Source: Ptychodera flava | Taxonomy: Eukaryota; Hemichordata; Enteropneusta; Ptychoderidae | NCBI RefSeq assembly: GCF_041260155.1 | Contig: NC_091935.1 | Coordinates: 5,943,501-6,007,500 of the forward strand | Direction: 5' to 3' | Length of the DNA stretch: 64,000 bases | In this document: positions 1 to 13,300 of the stretch, piece after piece | How the letters are laid out: every line of letters begins with the position of its first letter | How positions within the stretch are numbered: the first letter of the stretch is position 1 | Made by a program: the position numbers and the translations under genes | Notes under the pieces: generated by a model | Told to the model about the DNA's origin: nothing | Database searches by the model: none | What the model saw: the letters and a program-made list of their open reading frames with translations, nothing else

Positions 1-21
1 TTCGGATATTTGCTGAGGATG

Positions 22-24
<3 letters not shown>

Positions 25-103
<79 letters not shown>
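25..103. repeat. (CT)n microsatellite
   Basis: A nearly pure CT dinucleotide run of about 79 bases. Any open frame across it is only a low-complexity Leu/Ser repeat and is not a gene. Confidence 0.97.
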
Positions 104-104
<1 letters not shown>

Positions 105-126
105 AATACATACTTATCTATTTATA

Positions 127-128
<2 letters not shown>

Positions 129-169
<41 letters not shown>
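129..169. repeat. (GT)n microsatellite
   Basis: A pure GT run just downstream of the CT run. The two together form a compound microsatellite. Confidence 0.97.
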
Positions 170-170
<1 letters not shown>

Positions 171-334
171 TATGAAAGTCACGCGCACAAAGGGCGTGCT
201 GAAAAGTATGTCTGATTATCTAAGTTACGCGCCCGATGGGTGCACCGTAAAATGCAACTGAATGATGAAATTCGTGATTGGCACGATGCATTTAAGGTAA
301 GTATGAGTCCGTGTCGAAATTCAAAATAACACTG

Positions 335-354
335 CCCCCCCCCCCCCCCCCCCC
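335..354. repeat. Poly-C tract
   Basis: Twenty consecutive C residues. The length is likely to be variable or misassembled. Confidence 0.95.
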
Positions 355-706
355 GTATTGGGCATTTTAAAAACATGGTGATCCCCCATCACCAAAAGTC
401 AAAAACAGGGTGACACCCCATGGATGCACCGGCCCCCCGGGCCTAAGAAACTCACCAGTCCCTTATGCAGTGCAGTTGGCATACGATTTTATACGATTCA
501 ATACAATACTCATCGTAATGCCATCAGTCAGTGACGATACTACTCTACAATGCCCACAATCATGAACAATTTCTCGCCGCTAAAACTAGTTCATTTGAAG
601 GCTGATGATAGTGTTTTGACAAACACATCTAAAGGGTGGGAGAATTGACCGGGGGAGATTTGAAAAAAGTTTGAGGTTATGCCGGGACAGTATCGAAAAA
701 TACTGA

Positions 707-911
707 GATGGTAACACAGGCGCTCCTTAGCTGGGTAGTCTGCTAAGAAGATCGATTTTCGGATCGATCTATTGATCCCGTAGTCGATATGCCCGCCACT
801 AAATACTCACAGGTTGCAGTGGCGGGCATATCGACTACGGGATCAATAGATCGATCCGAAAATCGATCTACTTAGCAGACTACCCAGCTAAGGAGCGCCT
901 GTGGATGGTAA
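707..911. mobile_element. Fold-back element with 8 bp target-site duplication
   Basis: Arms 715-800 and 818-903 are inverted copies of 86 bp that differ at one base, around a 17-base loop at 801-817. The ends read CACAGGCGC and GCGCCTGTG. GATGGTAA lies directly outside both ends (707-714 and 904-911), so the 189 bp hairpin was inserted with an 8 bp duplication. It has no coding capacity. An 8 bp duplication is known for hAT, P and Merlin transposons, and I cannot choose among them. The near-perfect arms indicate a recent insertion. Confidence 0.9.
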
Positions 912-2010
912 GGGGAACTTGAAATTGTATCGGTGTCCGTCTCAGAATGCACAAAAAAGCACCATGTTGGCTAACAATTTAAAAAAATCGACAGAAGCAG
1001 CCGGGACAGCCCCCTCCATATCCACCCCTACTCGCACATTATGTGTACACCTTTCACCTATAGAACGAGAGATGCCGGATAATCAAAACCCCCAAGCTAC
1101 TCATGCCACGTTTATCATATACATTTGTAATAGACCAGAAGCTCGCCCATGCTGTCTGTAATATTGTGCACTTTTCAATACAGGAGATAGGAAATAAGTC
1201 ACCCCAATATTAGGAACAGTTGCTTCAATTTTTGGCATTTTTTCAGTATTTCAAAGTTATGGAGGGAATGGAGTCCGGGAATGGCGCACTATCGCTGCAA
1301 ATCCCCGTTTAGTTGGATGTCGGGCTGCCAATTAGTCCAGTCAATCTACGAAATTTTTGGAATAAATAGACAGCTGATCTCGGCGGGAGAAGTGCCTTGT
1401 AGCATCGACTTAGAAAACTCCATAATCAGCAACGATATAGTCGACTGCAAACCTTTCCTTTGCTACGAGTCCAAACGTTACAAGAGAAGGTCACAAGGGC
1501 AAGAGAAGTTCCGGTCGGGAAACCTGTTGCCATGACAACTCGGCAGACAGACCATGTAACACTTGTAACGTTTTGCTTTAATCTTCGCTACACTGTAGAT
1601 ACCCATATGTAAAATTTTATCGAGAGACTCCCTAGCATACAAAAGAAAGTTACGATTGTTCGTTTCTGTTTTCTCGATTCTGGTTTCTGATTTTCGAAAA
1701 CGAAGTTTGTAATTCGAGACCGATACTGCAGAACCAAATTTGAAAATCGTCCTAAATTCTTAATAATGAGTACAAAAACACAATATCTGAATGAAAACTA
1801 ACCCCAAAAATTGAAATTACACCTAAAATCGAATTCGCCGATTTCAGGAAATATTAGAATTTTATTTGGCCGTCATTAGCCACGGACCTGATCCACGATG
1901 ATGCTTTTTACGGTAAATTTCCTCTGTTATAATGTATGTGGAAAGTGTTATTGCACCGTGTACAATCACAGCCGGCCATGCTTGAATATATGATTAGGGC
2001 CTATGAGTGA
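912..2010. other. Intergenic stretch, no gene recognised
   Basis: Apart from the X-box-like site I see nothing here. Open frames of 84-86 codons at 901-1161 and 1281-1535 resemble no family I know and have no convincing splice context. Confidence 0.5.
1526..1539. promoter_or_regulatory. X-box-like RFX site
   Basis: GTTGCCATGACAAC matches the RFX X-box consensus GTNRCC(N0-3)RGYAAC at all but one position on either strand. RFX factors drive ciliary genes through such sites. The surrounding 1.0-1.6 kb has more CpG than its neighbourhood, so this could be the promoter of a gene outside the window. It is a motif match only. Confidence 0.4.
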
Positions 2011-2392
2011 TGATGAGTTTTAGTTCACTGTCATCGGACTAAGATAGTCCGTAAAGAAAGTAATTTACCTGAGTTTGAGATTTCTAACCCGAGCAAAATG
2101 TGACATCGACTATGGCATCCTCAACAAATTAATCGCGACTAAAACAGCAAAGCCTTGCATGCCTAAAAGTTTTTTATTCCAGAGTACTTGTAAGGTCAAT
2201 GACCCTGAGCGACCCATATTGAGTGCAGAAAATGTTTTATTTTGTTGCTCTTTTTTGTGCCCAGTTTGAATTTTTTCCAATATCGGTGGATCCTTTGTGG
2301 AGATGAGTTACTAGTAGTTCACTGTCATGAGGACAAAGATAGTCCGTAAAGATAAGTAATTTCCCTGAGTTTGCGTTTTCTAACCCGAGCAA
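2011..2392 (+). repeat. Duplicated ~90 bp segment
   Basis: 2011-2096 and 2302-2392 are diverged direct copies that share the phrases AGTTCACTGTCAT, GATAGTCCGTAAAGA and TCTAACCCGAGCAA. A shorter third piece follows near 2489-2512. The origin is unknown. Confidence 0.75.
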
Positions 2393-2516
2393 TGCTTGCA
2401 TAAATTGAGCTTCAGATTTGAAAGGTTCTTGAGAAATCAGTTTTAGCTCCCAATATGTTATTCAATGTCAGAGGAAACTTTGTGGAGATTAGTTAGTGCA
2501 CTGTCATATTGATCAT

Positions 2517-2998
2517 AATCATGACACAAGATGTAGAAATGTGACCTTCATGTCCCTAGGTACAACAGTAGATTTGGTCAATCTTCCATTAAATTCGTTG
2601 GATCAAAAATTTGGAATAATATTCCCAAGGAGGTAAGAGATATAAGTACTAGACACAGATTCAAAATAGCATACAGAAATCTTTTTCTCTCGCGATACTG
2701 ATATTGTATTTTCTTATATTGTTTTGTCTTCAGTGTCTTCTGTTCAATTTCTCTAGATTTGTAGGAATCTCATCAGTTGACACTACCAGGTTCATCAGCA
2801 CCTGTAAATTTCTATTTCATGGAAATTACTACTGGCAGGGTTGGAATTGATTAGTTGGATCACAACTATTTTCCAACCTCTCACCCACATACTTTGCTGT
2901 TTATCATACTTTCCACTGTATGTATAGTGTTTTGTTGTCGTTGTTGTACATTCATTTTTTATTTTGGGAATAAACTAAACTAAACTAAACTAAAAACT
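2517..2998 (+). mobile_element. LINE (non-LTR retrotransposon) 3' end
   Basis: The frame 2570-2701 encodes a 43-residue tail that ends at a stop, with core FVGSKIWNNIPKEVRD followed by a short basic stretch. This is the typical last segment of reverse transcriptases of Jockey/CR1-type LINEs. The upstream part continues in another frame (HDTR and NVTFMS around 2519-2556), so it is degenerate. A 3' UTR follows and ends in a TAAAC-type tandem tail at about 2970-2998, as expected for target-primed insertion. The element is 5'-truncated and cannot move by itself. Confidence 0.8.
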
Positions 2999-3080
2999 AA
3001 TCCTACTGTATGTGACCAGCTGAGAGTTTGTGGTTTCCAAAATTATTCACCCCTTTTTGTTGAATATATGGACTTCACAT

Positions 3081-3376
3081 TTGTGTGGTTTCATTGTTTG
3101 GATGGTTATTGTGGTAGCCAATGAAAATGGTGATTCCACAACTTAACAGGCTAAGCCTGTCGTCTAGGTGCAGTACTTGACCACTTTTGTTGCAGTAGCA
3201 CCAGTGCTTTTAAAATGGATGTACTCACACTTTTGTGGTTTCATTGTTTGGATGGTTATTGTGGTAGCCAATGAAAATAGTGATGCCACAAATTAAGAGG
3301 CTAAACCTGTCGTCTAGGTGCAGTACTTGACCACTTTTGTTGCAGTAGCACCTGTGCTTTTAAAATGGATGTACTC
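3081..3376 (+). repeat. Tandem duplication of 150 bp
   Basis: Copy 1 is 3081-3230 and copy 2 is 3231-3376, about 95% alike. The shared core runs from GTGGTTTCATTGTTTGGATG to AAAATGGATGTACTC. It is a simple two-copy tandem duplication with no coding signal. Confidence 0.9.
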
Positions 3377-4300
3377 GCGTAGGATGAATGTTCAGGCAGC
3401 TGGGTCTAGGCTTATGAATACGTACATCTACATTGGCGACAAAACTAAATTAGGACTCAAAATTTGCCAAGTGGTTTGTTTTGTCAGATTATGGCTGATT
3501 ATTGCCAAAATTTTTGCATCAGATTTAAATTTCAATCGTGAGAGAAAATTATTGACAAAAACATAAACAAAGACTGGATACATTATGATGTAAATTTATT
3601 GTTAGCTGGGAAATAAAAAACTATTTCCAACGTCTAAAAATGAATACTTTTGTTATGTACACCTAAGAGAGGGTGTCATATAGACCAGTATATATTACAA
3701 TGTGTCCTTAATAACATTATTGAGAGTATACTTGGGAGCAAGAAATAATAATTTCATCATGTCAATCACTATTATTATAGATTCTTAGATTTGTAATATT
3801 TACATATAATAACGACAAATGAACAAAGCTAATCACACAAAAATCTTGACATACTATTCATATGTACCACAAAGATATTGCAATTCATCTGTGCTTGCAA
3901 AAAGCTGAAATATATTGTTTCTAAATTTACAGTGTAAAAGATTTCACATGAACATAGCTATTATCCCAGATATGAGGGAATTTTGACAGGGTAAATGAAC
4001 AATAATATTATAAAATTCCACTATGAATCATCACAAACAGTTGAAAGAGATAAAAAACCAAACATTTTTTTACTTTTATGATTTCTATTTTGTTGAGTTT
4101 ATCTATATCTGCACCACTCTTTGGACATGTGTAGATAGAGTGATGAAAATATATTACATGCATAAAAAATATCAATCAAGTTAGGGAAGCTTCAGACAAC
4201 CCACTCGACCAATATGGCTGGAGAGCATTGATGTAATGTGCGATGGACAACAATGTCACATGAAACCACCTAAGTCAGTGACAACTAGCTAACTTTCACA
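3377..4300 (-). other. Probable DNAI3 3' UTR and flank
   Basis: AT-rich sequence after the DNAI3 stop (minus-strand sense). A reverse-complement AATAAA at 3595-3600 is a candidate polyadenylation signal that would give a UTR of about 0.7 kb. No other element was seen. Confidence 0.4.
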
Positions 4301-7300
4301 TTATGTTTCTGGAAGAGGTTCTTCAGGTGGTACTATCAGCCCTAACTCTTCTAAGAACTTCTTGGCCATCTCTTCGTAATCATCGTAAGCCATCTTCATT
4401 TTCATGTGGATTTCTGCTTCGTCTGGTTCTGGCGGTTTGGCCTGCGACAAAGGATCAAGCAATTTGTAATGTTACAATCACTGATCATGTTCATTACATG
4501 CAATTAATATCTTTTGGGTCATCATGATGACACAATAGAATTACAAAATGTTACGAAGCAGCAAGTTGTTTCGGTTTTACGAGGGGGTCATCTTTATTTA
4601 CAGCTGGGAAATCACTCAAAGAATGATGATCCAAAAATTTTCAGATGTCAACTGTTTAAGTATCACCAAATGATGTTATTTTAACATCAAATTTTAAAAA
4701 CTACGAAACATGTTTAAGCAGCAAATTGATCCTGTTTTTTATATAGTTGAATATTGTTGACTGTTTCGTTTCTTTGGTTCCGATAAAGTCTCAAAAGCAC
4801 ACCTGACGAACACGAGGCCATATCTTCATCACGAAAACAATGAAGTTTTCTTGGGGAGCCCTCCCATAAATTTGAGAAGCACCTGAACCTCCTCGAATTG
4901 TGTTTATTTCTAAAACTGGTCAGTGTTGGCCCTGTATCCTTCAGCTTTGCTGTCTCCAAACTATTAGTACAAATTTCTGTTTTTAAACCAGCTGCGGATA
5001 TAATCAGCATAATTTTGATATTTGAACAATAACATCTACATTCACGTGACTTTGATTGTCGATCTGTAAGATCACAGAAAATTAAGCATTCTTTCATGTC
5101 AATTCAGGGCTGGCACTCGTGAAGTGTCCCTCCCTGGGAGAAAAAATGAGTAAATTTTCAACATATCACAATTGGTTGTTACACAGTTACCCTACTACCC
5201 TTCTATCAGTTCAAAAATATAGGATTGTAAAACCATGTAATCATGATGGGTTACAGGTATAGCCCACTTAAGGACAAGCATGCCAGCACAAAGTGGAGCC
5301 AAATTTACCCATATTACAATGACCACCATATGTGAAGTCATTATCAAAAATACTTACAGACTGTTTCAAGGCTTCATCTGCGTCTTTCTGTCTCTTGTCT
5401 CGTTCACGGAAGTCTTTGCGCTCATCCACAAATTCTAGCCGCTTGACCTCACGGTCAAAGTAATTGGCAACACTGGTGACCTAGGGTAAAGGTCACAGAA
5501 CAAAATTGAAATAAATGACTGAGATTTGCAAGTCATCAATACAAATAATTGTGCACAATATTAAAAGTCTTCATTGCCTACAACTGTAAATGACTTTCAC
5601 ATTATCTTTTCTTATAAACTGGCCACGCTATCTTTTCATACGCATGCAAAATTGACACATGAACTACTATCATAAATAATACTACAAAAACATTAGACTT
5701 TCACAGTTTTGATGTTGAGGCCACATTCACTGGGATTTAATTCATAGATTCCAAGGTAGGAAGAAAAGGAAGTTTACTGTTTTGTGACATCTTCACATTA
5801 ATACAATTTAGTGGATTTTATCATAAAAACAGCAGAATTAGATGTTAGTGAATGATAAATGTTTCTGTAATAATCAACACATAATGTAGGATAGTCCAAG
5901 AAAATTGATAATATTTCAGAGCAATATATATGGTGATGGGAACGGGTTGTGAAAGTATTTCTGTACCTCATTTGATGTAGCATGTCTCAGTGTCCATGGC
6001 ACTTCAAGGATATGCAGTGTACCCACATTATCAGCAATGGCTAGCAAATGCTGCTTACCTGTAGGGACAAATGTAACGCCATTTTAATACAGCAAAAAAT
6101 GTATTGTGTTATCAAAATGAACAATTATAGACCCGCTTTCCTTTTCCTCTTTGTGCTTTCCTCAAACACTGATACTGATATTTCTTCCAAGCTACTTGGC
6201 AATATATTCTGGTGATATCAAAAAGCCAACTGACATTTTAGTAAATGGTGTATTTCGCTGAACATAAAATCAAATTGAGCGATGAATCAATCCTCTGAAG
6301 TCAATTTTGTAACTTTTCACCAAATCTTTTTCTACATAGGTCCTATTTTGCCATGGAGCTCAGAACAATGGCCTTGAACCAGTATTTGGCAGTGACAGGG
6401 TGGATTGACCTGCTCAGTTTCCCTGACTCATACTTACTAGACACAGCCCATGGAAATATTGCAGTGATGGTGGCAGCCGTTACGTTCTGTGTCAGAGATG
6501 GTTCATGCGTTCTATCAAGCAGATCCCACACATCAACATTGCCATCAGACCTGGCAATGTAAAACACACCAGGACGTGAAGGACTCCAGTGACCAGCTGT
6601 TAGCTTCTTCTGTGATAAAGCTGACACAAGCAGAGGTCCAGACTGCAGGGAATTATGATAAAAAGTTGATTCAAGTTAAAGTTAAAATGCTTCATAGAAG
6701 CTGCACTCTGATTTTGAAACATTCATTTCATATAACACAAATTTGCATATATCATTTGCGGTAAAAAAGGCATGTACGCAATGCTCTCTCATGTAATGTT
6801 TCTTCTTCTATACACTTTTGGTAATGTACTTTCTTTGCCTTCTCTACGTGCATGCATGCAGTACATACACGGAATAATACCTTTAATTCAAATTGGCAAA
6901 AAGTTGGACTAAGTATGGTAAAAGATAATTATGTTTGCATGACTTGTTGAAATTTTTATTTACGGCTGTAAATGAACAATTTTATTCTTACCAGTGCTAC
7001 ACGCATCCAGTGTTTCATTGAAGATAGATATTTGCATAACTAACTTATCATAAAAAACCTTCATCAATGCTCATGTCAGTACAGTATTATAACAATAATT
7101 TATAGTAGCATTATCATTGACAGTTATGAGTGTTTTTATCTGATATGATACACACACTTACTTGAACACCTTCTTTCCAGATACTGAAGTTCCATCCACC
7201 GACACAGAGCAGTATGTCCTTGAAGAACGGAGACCTTTGCAAGGTGTTGATGGTGCTGTCATGTAATAGCTTACTCCATTCTGGTCTCTGAGCTGTATGT

Positions 7301-10300
7301 TAATGATACACAATGTGACCACATCTTAATTTCTTGTATTGTTTACTCAAAAAGCTGATCAGTAAGGCTGAAATTTTTGAACGTTGGCAATTATGATGCT
7401 GTTATACATAAAATCAGTGTTCAACAATTTTCTTCTTTGACAACTGTTCCGAATGTTGGACCTCATTACTGACTGATATTGAGTTAAAAATGCTGTGCAG
7501 TCCCACTTGTGAATGAAACTTCACATTTCATAGGAACAGGTAAAAGTGCAACAAAGCGAGGGCGCACTACCTGGCAGTATAACATTACTATAGAAATAAC
7601 GAGCGACGCGCTGACCGTTAACGTTTATTTGTGGGCAAGGGCGAGAGGAAAGCCAAAAATTAACGGGCGAGGCTTGCCGAGCCCGTTAATTTGGCTTTCC
7701 TCGAGCCCGCGCCCATAAATAAACGTTAATGGTCAGAGCGGAGTCTGTTATTTCCATTATATTATCAGCGAACCCAAGAAAACCGTCAAAATTTCCGAAA
7801 ATTTCAGGAGCGAACGACAACTGGGCCCCAGAAACTGAGCAATACACGACGCACTGTCACGCGCGCTGTAAAAAATTGGCAAATCCGGAGATATTTTCAG
7901 AAAAAAGTATCTCAACTTGGCCCACAAGTGCTCCATTTTATTTTGTGATTGATTATGATTTACGTTTGAGCTGTAAAGTTACGATACTTTGAGTTGTTAA
8001 TCTTATTATTCATATTCACGGGCATGTAAACAAACCATTACTGTGTATTTGTGGTCAGTCACGTGGTTCAGCTCGACCAATCAAAATGCGACGGGCAGGG
8101 CATGGTAATATAATGTTCCTGTATCCATTAGTGTTTACATTTGCTCATTGTATGTTATCTGAATTCAAATAGACTCATAAATTGTTGTTAACAAAACTGG
8201 TATATTATAATTGGAATCAAGACATGACACATTCAAGGCAGATAGCTTAATGTAATACTCACGTCCAAGTTTGCCAGAGTCAGGATCTTTCTCATACTTC
8301 CAGTCACAGTACACTAGCTCACCGTCCTGTGGAAGCGAGGAAAGATTTTCAGAACTAACTGAATAGTGAACATACTAGATGTGACATGAATGGAGAATGT
8401 AAACTGAAGGCCTAGAATAGGATTTACTTTCCAGTTTGGAATAGATGGTTTGAAATCAAATGCAACTTATGTAAAAGTGCTGACCGCATTGTGACCACAG
8501 AAAGTTTTTCAAATATTGGCAACAAATGCACAATTACATACTTTTCAAGTTGCAAATCAAACATTTCCACCACAAATAATACATGTTTACACCGGACTTG
8601 ATTCCATCAAAGTCATCCCAAGGATTGAAATAATAGTGACATTTTTAAAGGCAAATGGCTTAAAACAGCCATCCAAAACATCTCTCTAAAGACTAGATGG
8701 TATTTTTTGGTAAGTAAATTGCGCAAAGATACACCTAATGGGGCTTGAACATGGAGAGTACAATCTGGCAGTGCATGGTCATCAAATTGATTAATAACCC
8801 TAGGTTTCAGAATTGTGCTTTGATTACACCCTATTGTTTTAAATGGTATGGTTGAATCTAAATACAAACCATAGGGGTGAAAGGACTAGAAAAGTTGCAA
8901 AAATTTCTTGCACCTCATGTCAACATCATGTCTTTCTGATTGTTTGATAATTGTCTAAATCTTTTGAGGAAATATTGATTTATATATATGAAGAGAGCAA
9001 GGTATGATTTTTTTAACAATGTCTTTAAGCACCCACCTCTGTTCCTACATAGAATTTGCTTGACACATTTTCCAGCTGGCGTTTATCCTTGGCAGATCCT
9101 GTTCTCAGTGCTGTCAGATGGGTTGTACTGGATAAGTCAGTTTTGTTGTCAGATTTCAGCTTGTCCACTGGAAAGAGAACACCAAGACAATATCATCACT
9201 TCCATATTCATTACACGTACATAGATATTGAGTGTGTTCAAGTTGCATTTTAAATGAATCTATTAACAAACGACTAAATGGATAGCCGCATAAATGTCAT
9301 GTAATCGTGCATGAATAAATGACTAAGCACATAAAAAAAAATTATTTCAAGTGTGACGCTGCAAACTACAAGTGTAAAGCTCTGTTACAATTTATGCATG
9401 AGGCTGTACACAATAGCAGTCTTTCAGAAAAAATCTGGCATATATCATTGATCTATCAAGATGTCATTGTACAAATATCATGACTGTACTTTACCGTCCA
9501 CTTTTGTTTATTGTTTTTTGTTTACCTTTTATGAATACATCATGAAATACAACACAGCAATTCCTCATCTTTTCACCTGATTTGCTACAATATTTTGTAA
9601 ACACTTACAGACACTCCTATCGCCTTGTCTCTCTTTGATGGAGATTCTGGTCGGTCCATAGTCTCCACTTCCACCATCCAGCCTGGCCAGTGGCAGCTGA
9701 AATCATAGATGACGTGAATATTACTGTACAGCTACTGTCAAACTTGTTTTGTTCATATTTTTGTTATTTTAAATATTCACTTACTAATATGATTAGGTGA
9801 GTGGTTGTTGAATGAATAAAACACAAACTTCAGTGAAGTAAAATGAGAAAGATAAATAATCTAACAAGATAGCTTTGCTCTTGATAGTCTTTTTAAAATG
9901 GTACAGCATCCAATGTACACAATGTAATTCATATAGCATTTCATTCCAGGGGGTGTAAGACTTTGATAAAATGCTGGCCTAGGATGTACATGTATGGGTC
10001 TTTTCAATGGCACTTTGTCTACTTCATTCATTTTGGAGATTATGCAATTGAAGGAACATGACAATCTTTGAATTGAATCCTTTAGTGTAACTGACTGGTG
10101 TATTGACAGCTGCTATCACACTGTACCTTGAAATGTGTTACTAATTCAAAACATGTAAGAAAATTGACTGTACCACATGTAGATGGCAAGAGTGAACTCA
10201 CTGATTCAATGATTCATTAATGCTTGAGTTCGATGGGACTTACCCTGAGTAGTGGCTTCCATGTCAGGTCTAGATGTTTGAACGTTGTGGGTATCTGGAA

Positions 10301-13300
10301 TGGGTTGTTAGGTTGTGAATCCGACTGTATGATATGACCTTTAGGTGGCTTGGTCTCCCATAACAAGACAGACCTGTGATGTACAAATCAAGCAAAAAAC
10401 AACACAGTAAACATTAATGGTAAAAGTATAAATGTCCTTTTTTAAGAAGATTCAGGTGTCAATTCCACAACTGATCAACTTTTGTGATATTCTAATAGAT
10501 AGAGATGATCACTATTTCATAGGATTATATGAAAAACTACCTACCCATCCACAGCACTTGTCAAGATCTGCGTACAATTTACAGCTTTGTTCTCATAGAC
10601 AATACCAAAACGATTAATCTGTTGAAGAGATGAAAGATGTCAATACTTTACCTTTTAAAATAAATGTCCACCAGCACAAAGCAGAATTGATATACATTTT
10701 TTTCTAAATATTGTGACTTGGAATGAGAAAGAAACCTTTGATCTAATCACAAAATTAAAATTTTTTTCACCTGTATTAAATATTTTAGTTAATTATTTTG
10801 CTGTGCAAAAAGTTCCAAAATGGCTTACAGAGTGACAAGGTGAAACTGGTGTCACTCTTATAGACTGAAAGATCAGTGACTGTCGCTCAAGGGCGCTCTC
10901 TGTGTTCCCCAAAAGAGAGCGCCCTCAACGATGGATCTTCCAATTCACACTCATTCCTGCCACAATGAGAACCACTTGCAATGTTTTCCAGCAACCAGGG
11001 CATCTGTGTAACAAGACTTTCATCCAAAATATCAATCAGACCATTCCTTACCTCCATGTGGTCAGGCACCCACTGTAAATCTGTTATCGTTGTCTTGTGG
11101 CTGTGTTCTATCGCTGAAACTGCACAGTAACGTATGATGGGCGTCTCCTGGGAGTTCTCATCTTCAAAACCAGGCTGAAATAAACAAGGAGATGCTACAG
11201 TCAGCTCACAAACAGGATAACATCTGGAGTCAGATCATGTTAGTGGCATGTCAGAATCACACATACTCATATCTAATCCTACAAGATGCAGAAGATCAAA
11301 TTTCAAAATGTTAGTAAGAAAGTTGCTGGCTGCAGATAACAAAATACCTTTACTCAGTCCATATAGTACGGTAACCAGTGACAAGGACTGGGTTGTACTT
11401 TGAAAAACGAAAAAAGACTGGTTTTGGTATCAGGCTATAGTTAATGTAAACTCAATACAAATTTGAATGAGATCACAGCAATCCTAAAAGTGGTTAGAAG
11501 TTTGAAAAGTATTTTAATAATATACTGGCAAAAATGCATATCTGTTATGGAATGTGATAATTTTAAAGACAAAACATTCACAATTCGAGAATTCTAATCG
11601 ACATATTTCTAAGCATGCTACCAATATTTTGAAAGTGATACTAAAATTTTTGAAATCTATCTTGCTCCAATGTTTACTTACTCTTGATGTGTTAATAGAC
11701 AAGACAGAGCTTTGAAGATTTCATGATTATTGGCAAAACAATTTTTGTTCATAAATTTTAGATTCAAATCATGTGAACCACAACATTGCAAGCACATCAC
11801 TACAGCTATATAAATAGAAATAGACTCCTTTGAACCCATTAAATTCAAAATTCCAATGAAGAGCAGACGAACTGCATGCTATGTGAACCAGATCCAAGTT
11901 GTTTAATACTCAACATGGGCTAATGGTAATGTGTGTTTGAATATGAGTGGGAACATGGAAAGTGGAGGAATGTATGTGATGTTTTTGTTTGCATTGCAAA
12001 ATATTAACAGGACTAATGACCATGATATGAATGCCCATATGAAACGCTGCCATGATCAGTGACTGCTTTCCTTACAAGGCATTGAGCATCTTTTGATTTG
12101 ATCGCACAGAAATGTCCTGTGATCTGATATTTTGATACAAACTTTAAATGTTCAAGAAATACAAAACCTAGGTAATACACTGCAACAATATTGAGAATAG
12201 AATGGTATGGTGAAGCACAGCAAACCCAGCACACATCATGTTACCTTGTTGTCATTTGTCGGCTTTGATGGGAAAAAGTGATTGTTGTAAAATGACAATT
12301 AATGATTGTGATGTGAATGATAAATGAGACATGATTGTGATAGGATGACAGCATTACATTACATGGCACTGTCTTTTGTGATGTGCTATTGAGAAATTGC
12401 TAAAAAGCATTTTCCAGAAAGAAAATTACTAAGCAAAGAGAAAGGCAAACTACTGCAATCATCAGATTTTGAAATATTAGTCATCAACTATGACATTAAG
12501 ATTTGTAATTCTGAATTTTACTGAGATTACCAGGTAATCTATACAGTTAATGAAGTTTAAAAATTATGTTCTTGCGACAGATGTAGGTTTGTTTCCCATG
12601 GTATTGTCCTTTAAGGCTGACTTTGAAAAACACCTTTCACTGTATGGCTGAACTTACCAAACTCATCATAGTGTTTTTCTTTGTTTGTTTTCCTCTAGGG
12701 TTGTTTTTCAGTCTGTCTGCCCACCTGGTGATATCCCAGAGGACCACCTGGCCATTGATGCAGCCGCCTGCTATGATGTTCGGATCAACTGGGTTGAAAC
12801 GGAAACAAAAGATGTCGTCTGGAGCTTCCAGCAGCAACTGTTGTAGTGGAAGATGGGGAAAAAAACAAGGAAAGGTATGTGATGAAAAATTGGTTTCATA
12901 CACTAAAATCTCAGAAATCTAAATATTGTTGAAAGTATCATTGAGAAAAGTTTGAGTAAAAGTTTAAGTCTTTCACTTTCAAGGCACATTGTTGACAATT
13001 GGGTAGTTGAGAACATCAAGCTCATTTTAACAGTCATGATATAGAAATGTTGAAAGTCACAACTTTGTGCTGAACAATATTTGGAACAAGTCATTGACAA
13101 TGACATAGTCCCCACTTGTAAAAGGAGTATTAGTCTTGATGGGGCAGGGAAATGTGGTCATTAAGAAGTATCACTGGAGTGTATAAGTTCATATCTATGG
13201 GCACATAGGTTTATGTCGTTTTTCCCAATTTATAACAAGAGGCATGTCTAAGTTATGGTTCTAAATCGGAAAAAAGATCAGACCTCTAGCTGTGTTGGCC

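Noticed and set aside
10-261. 83-codon open frame across the CT/GT microsatellites
   Set aside because: It is simply a translated dinucleotide repeat (Ser-Leu and Cys-Val runs).
4714-5097. 127-codon minus-strand frame in DNAI3 intron 20
   Set aside because: It has no resemblance to a known protein, is not needed to complete DNAI3 (exons 20 and 21 join in phase without it), and its composition looks accidental.
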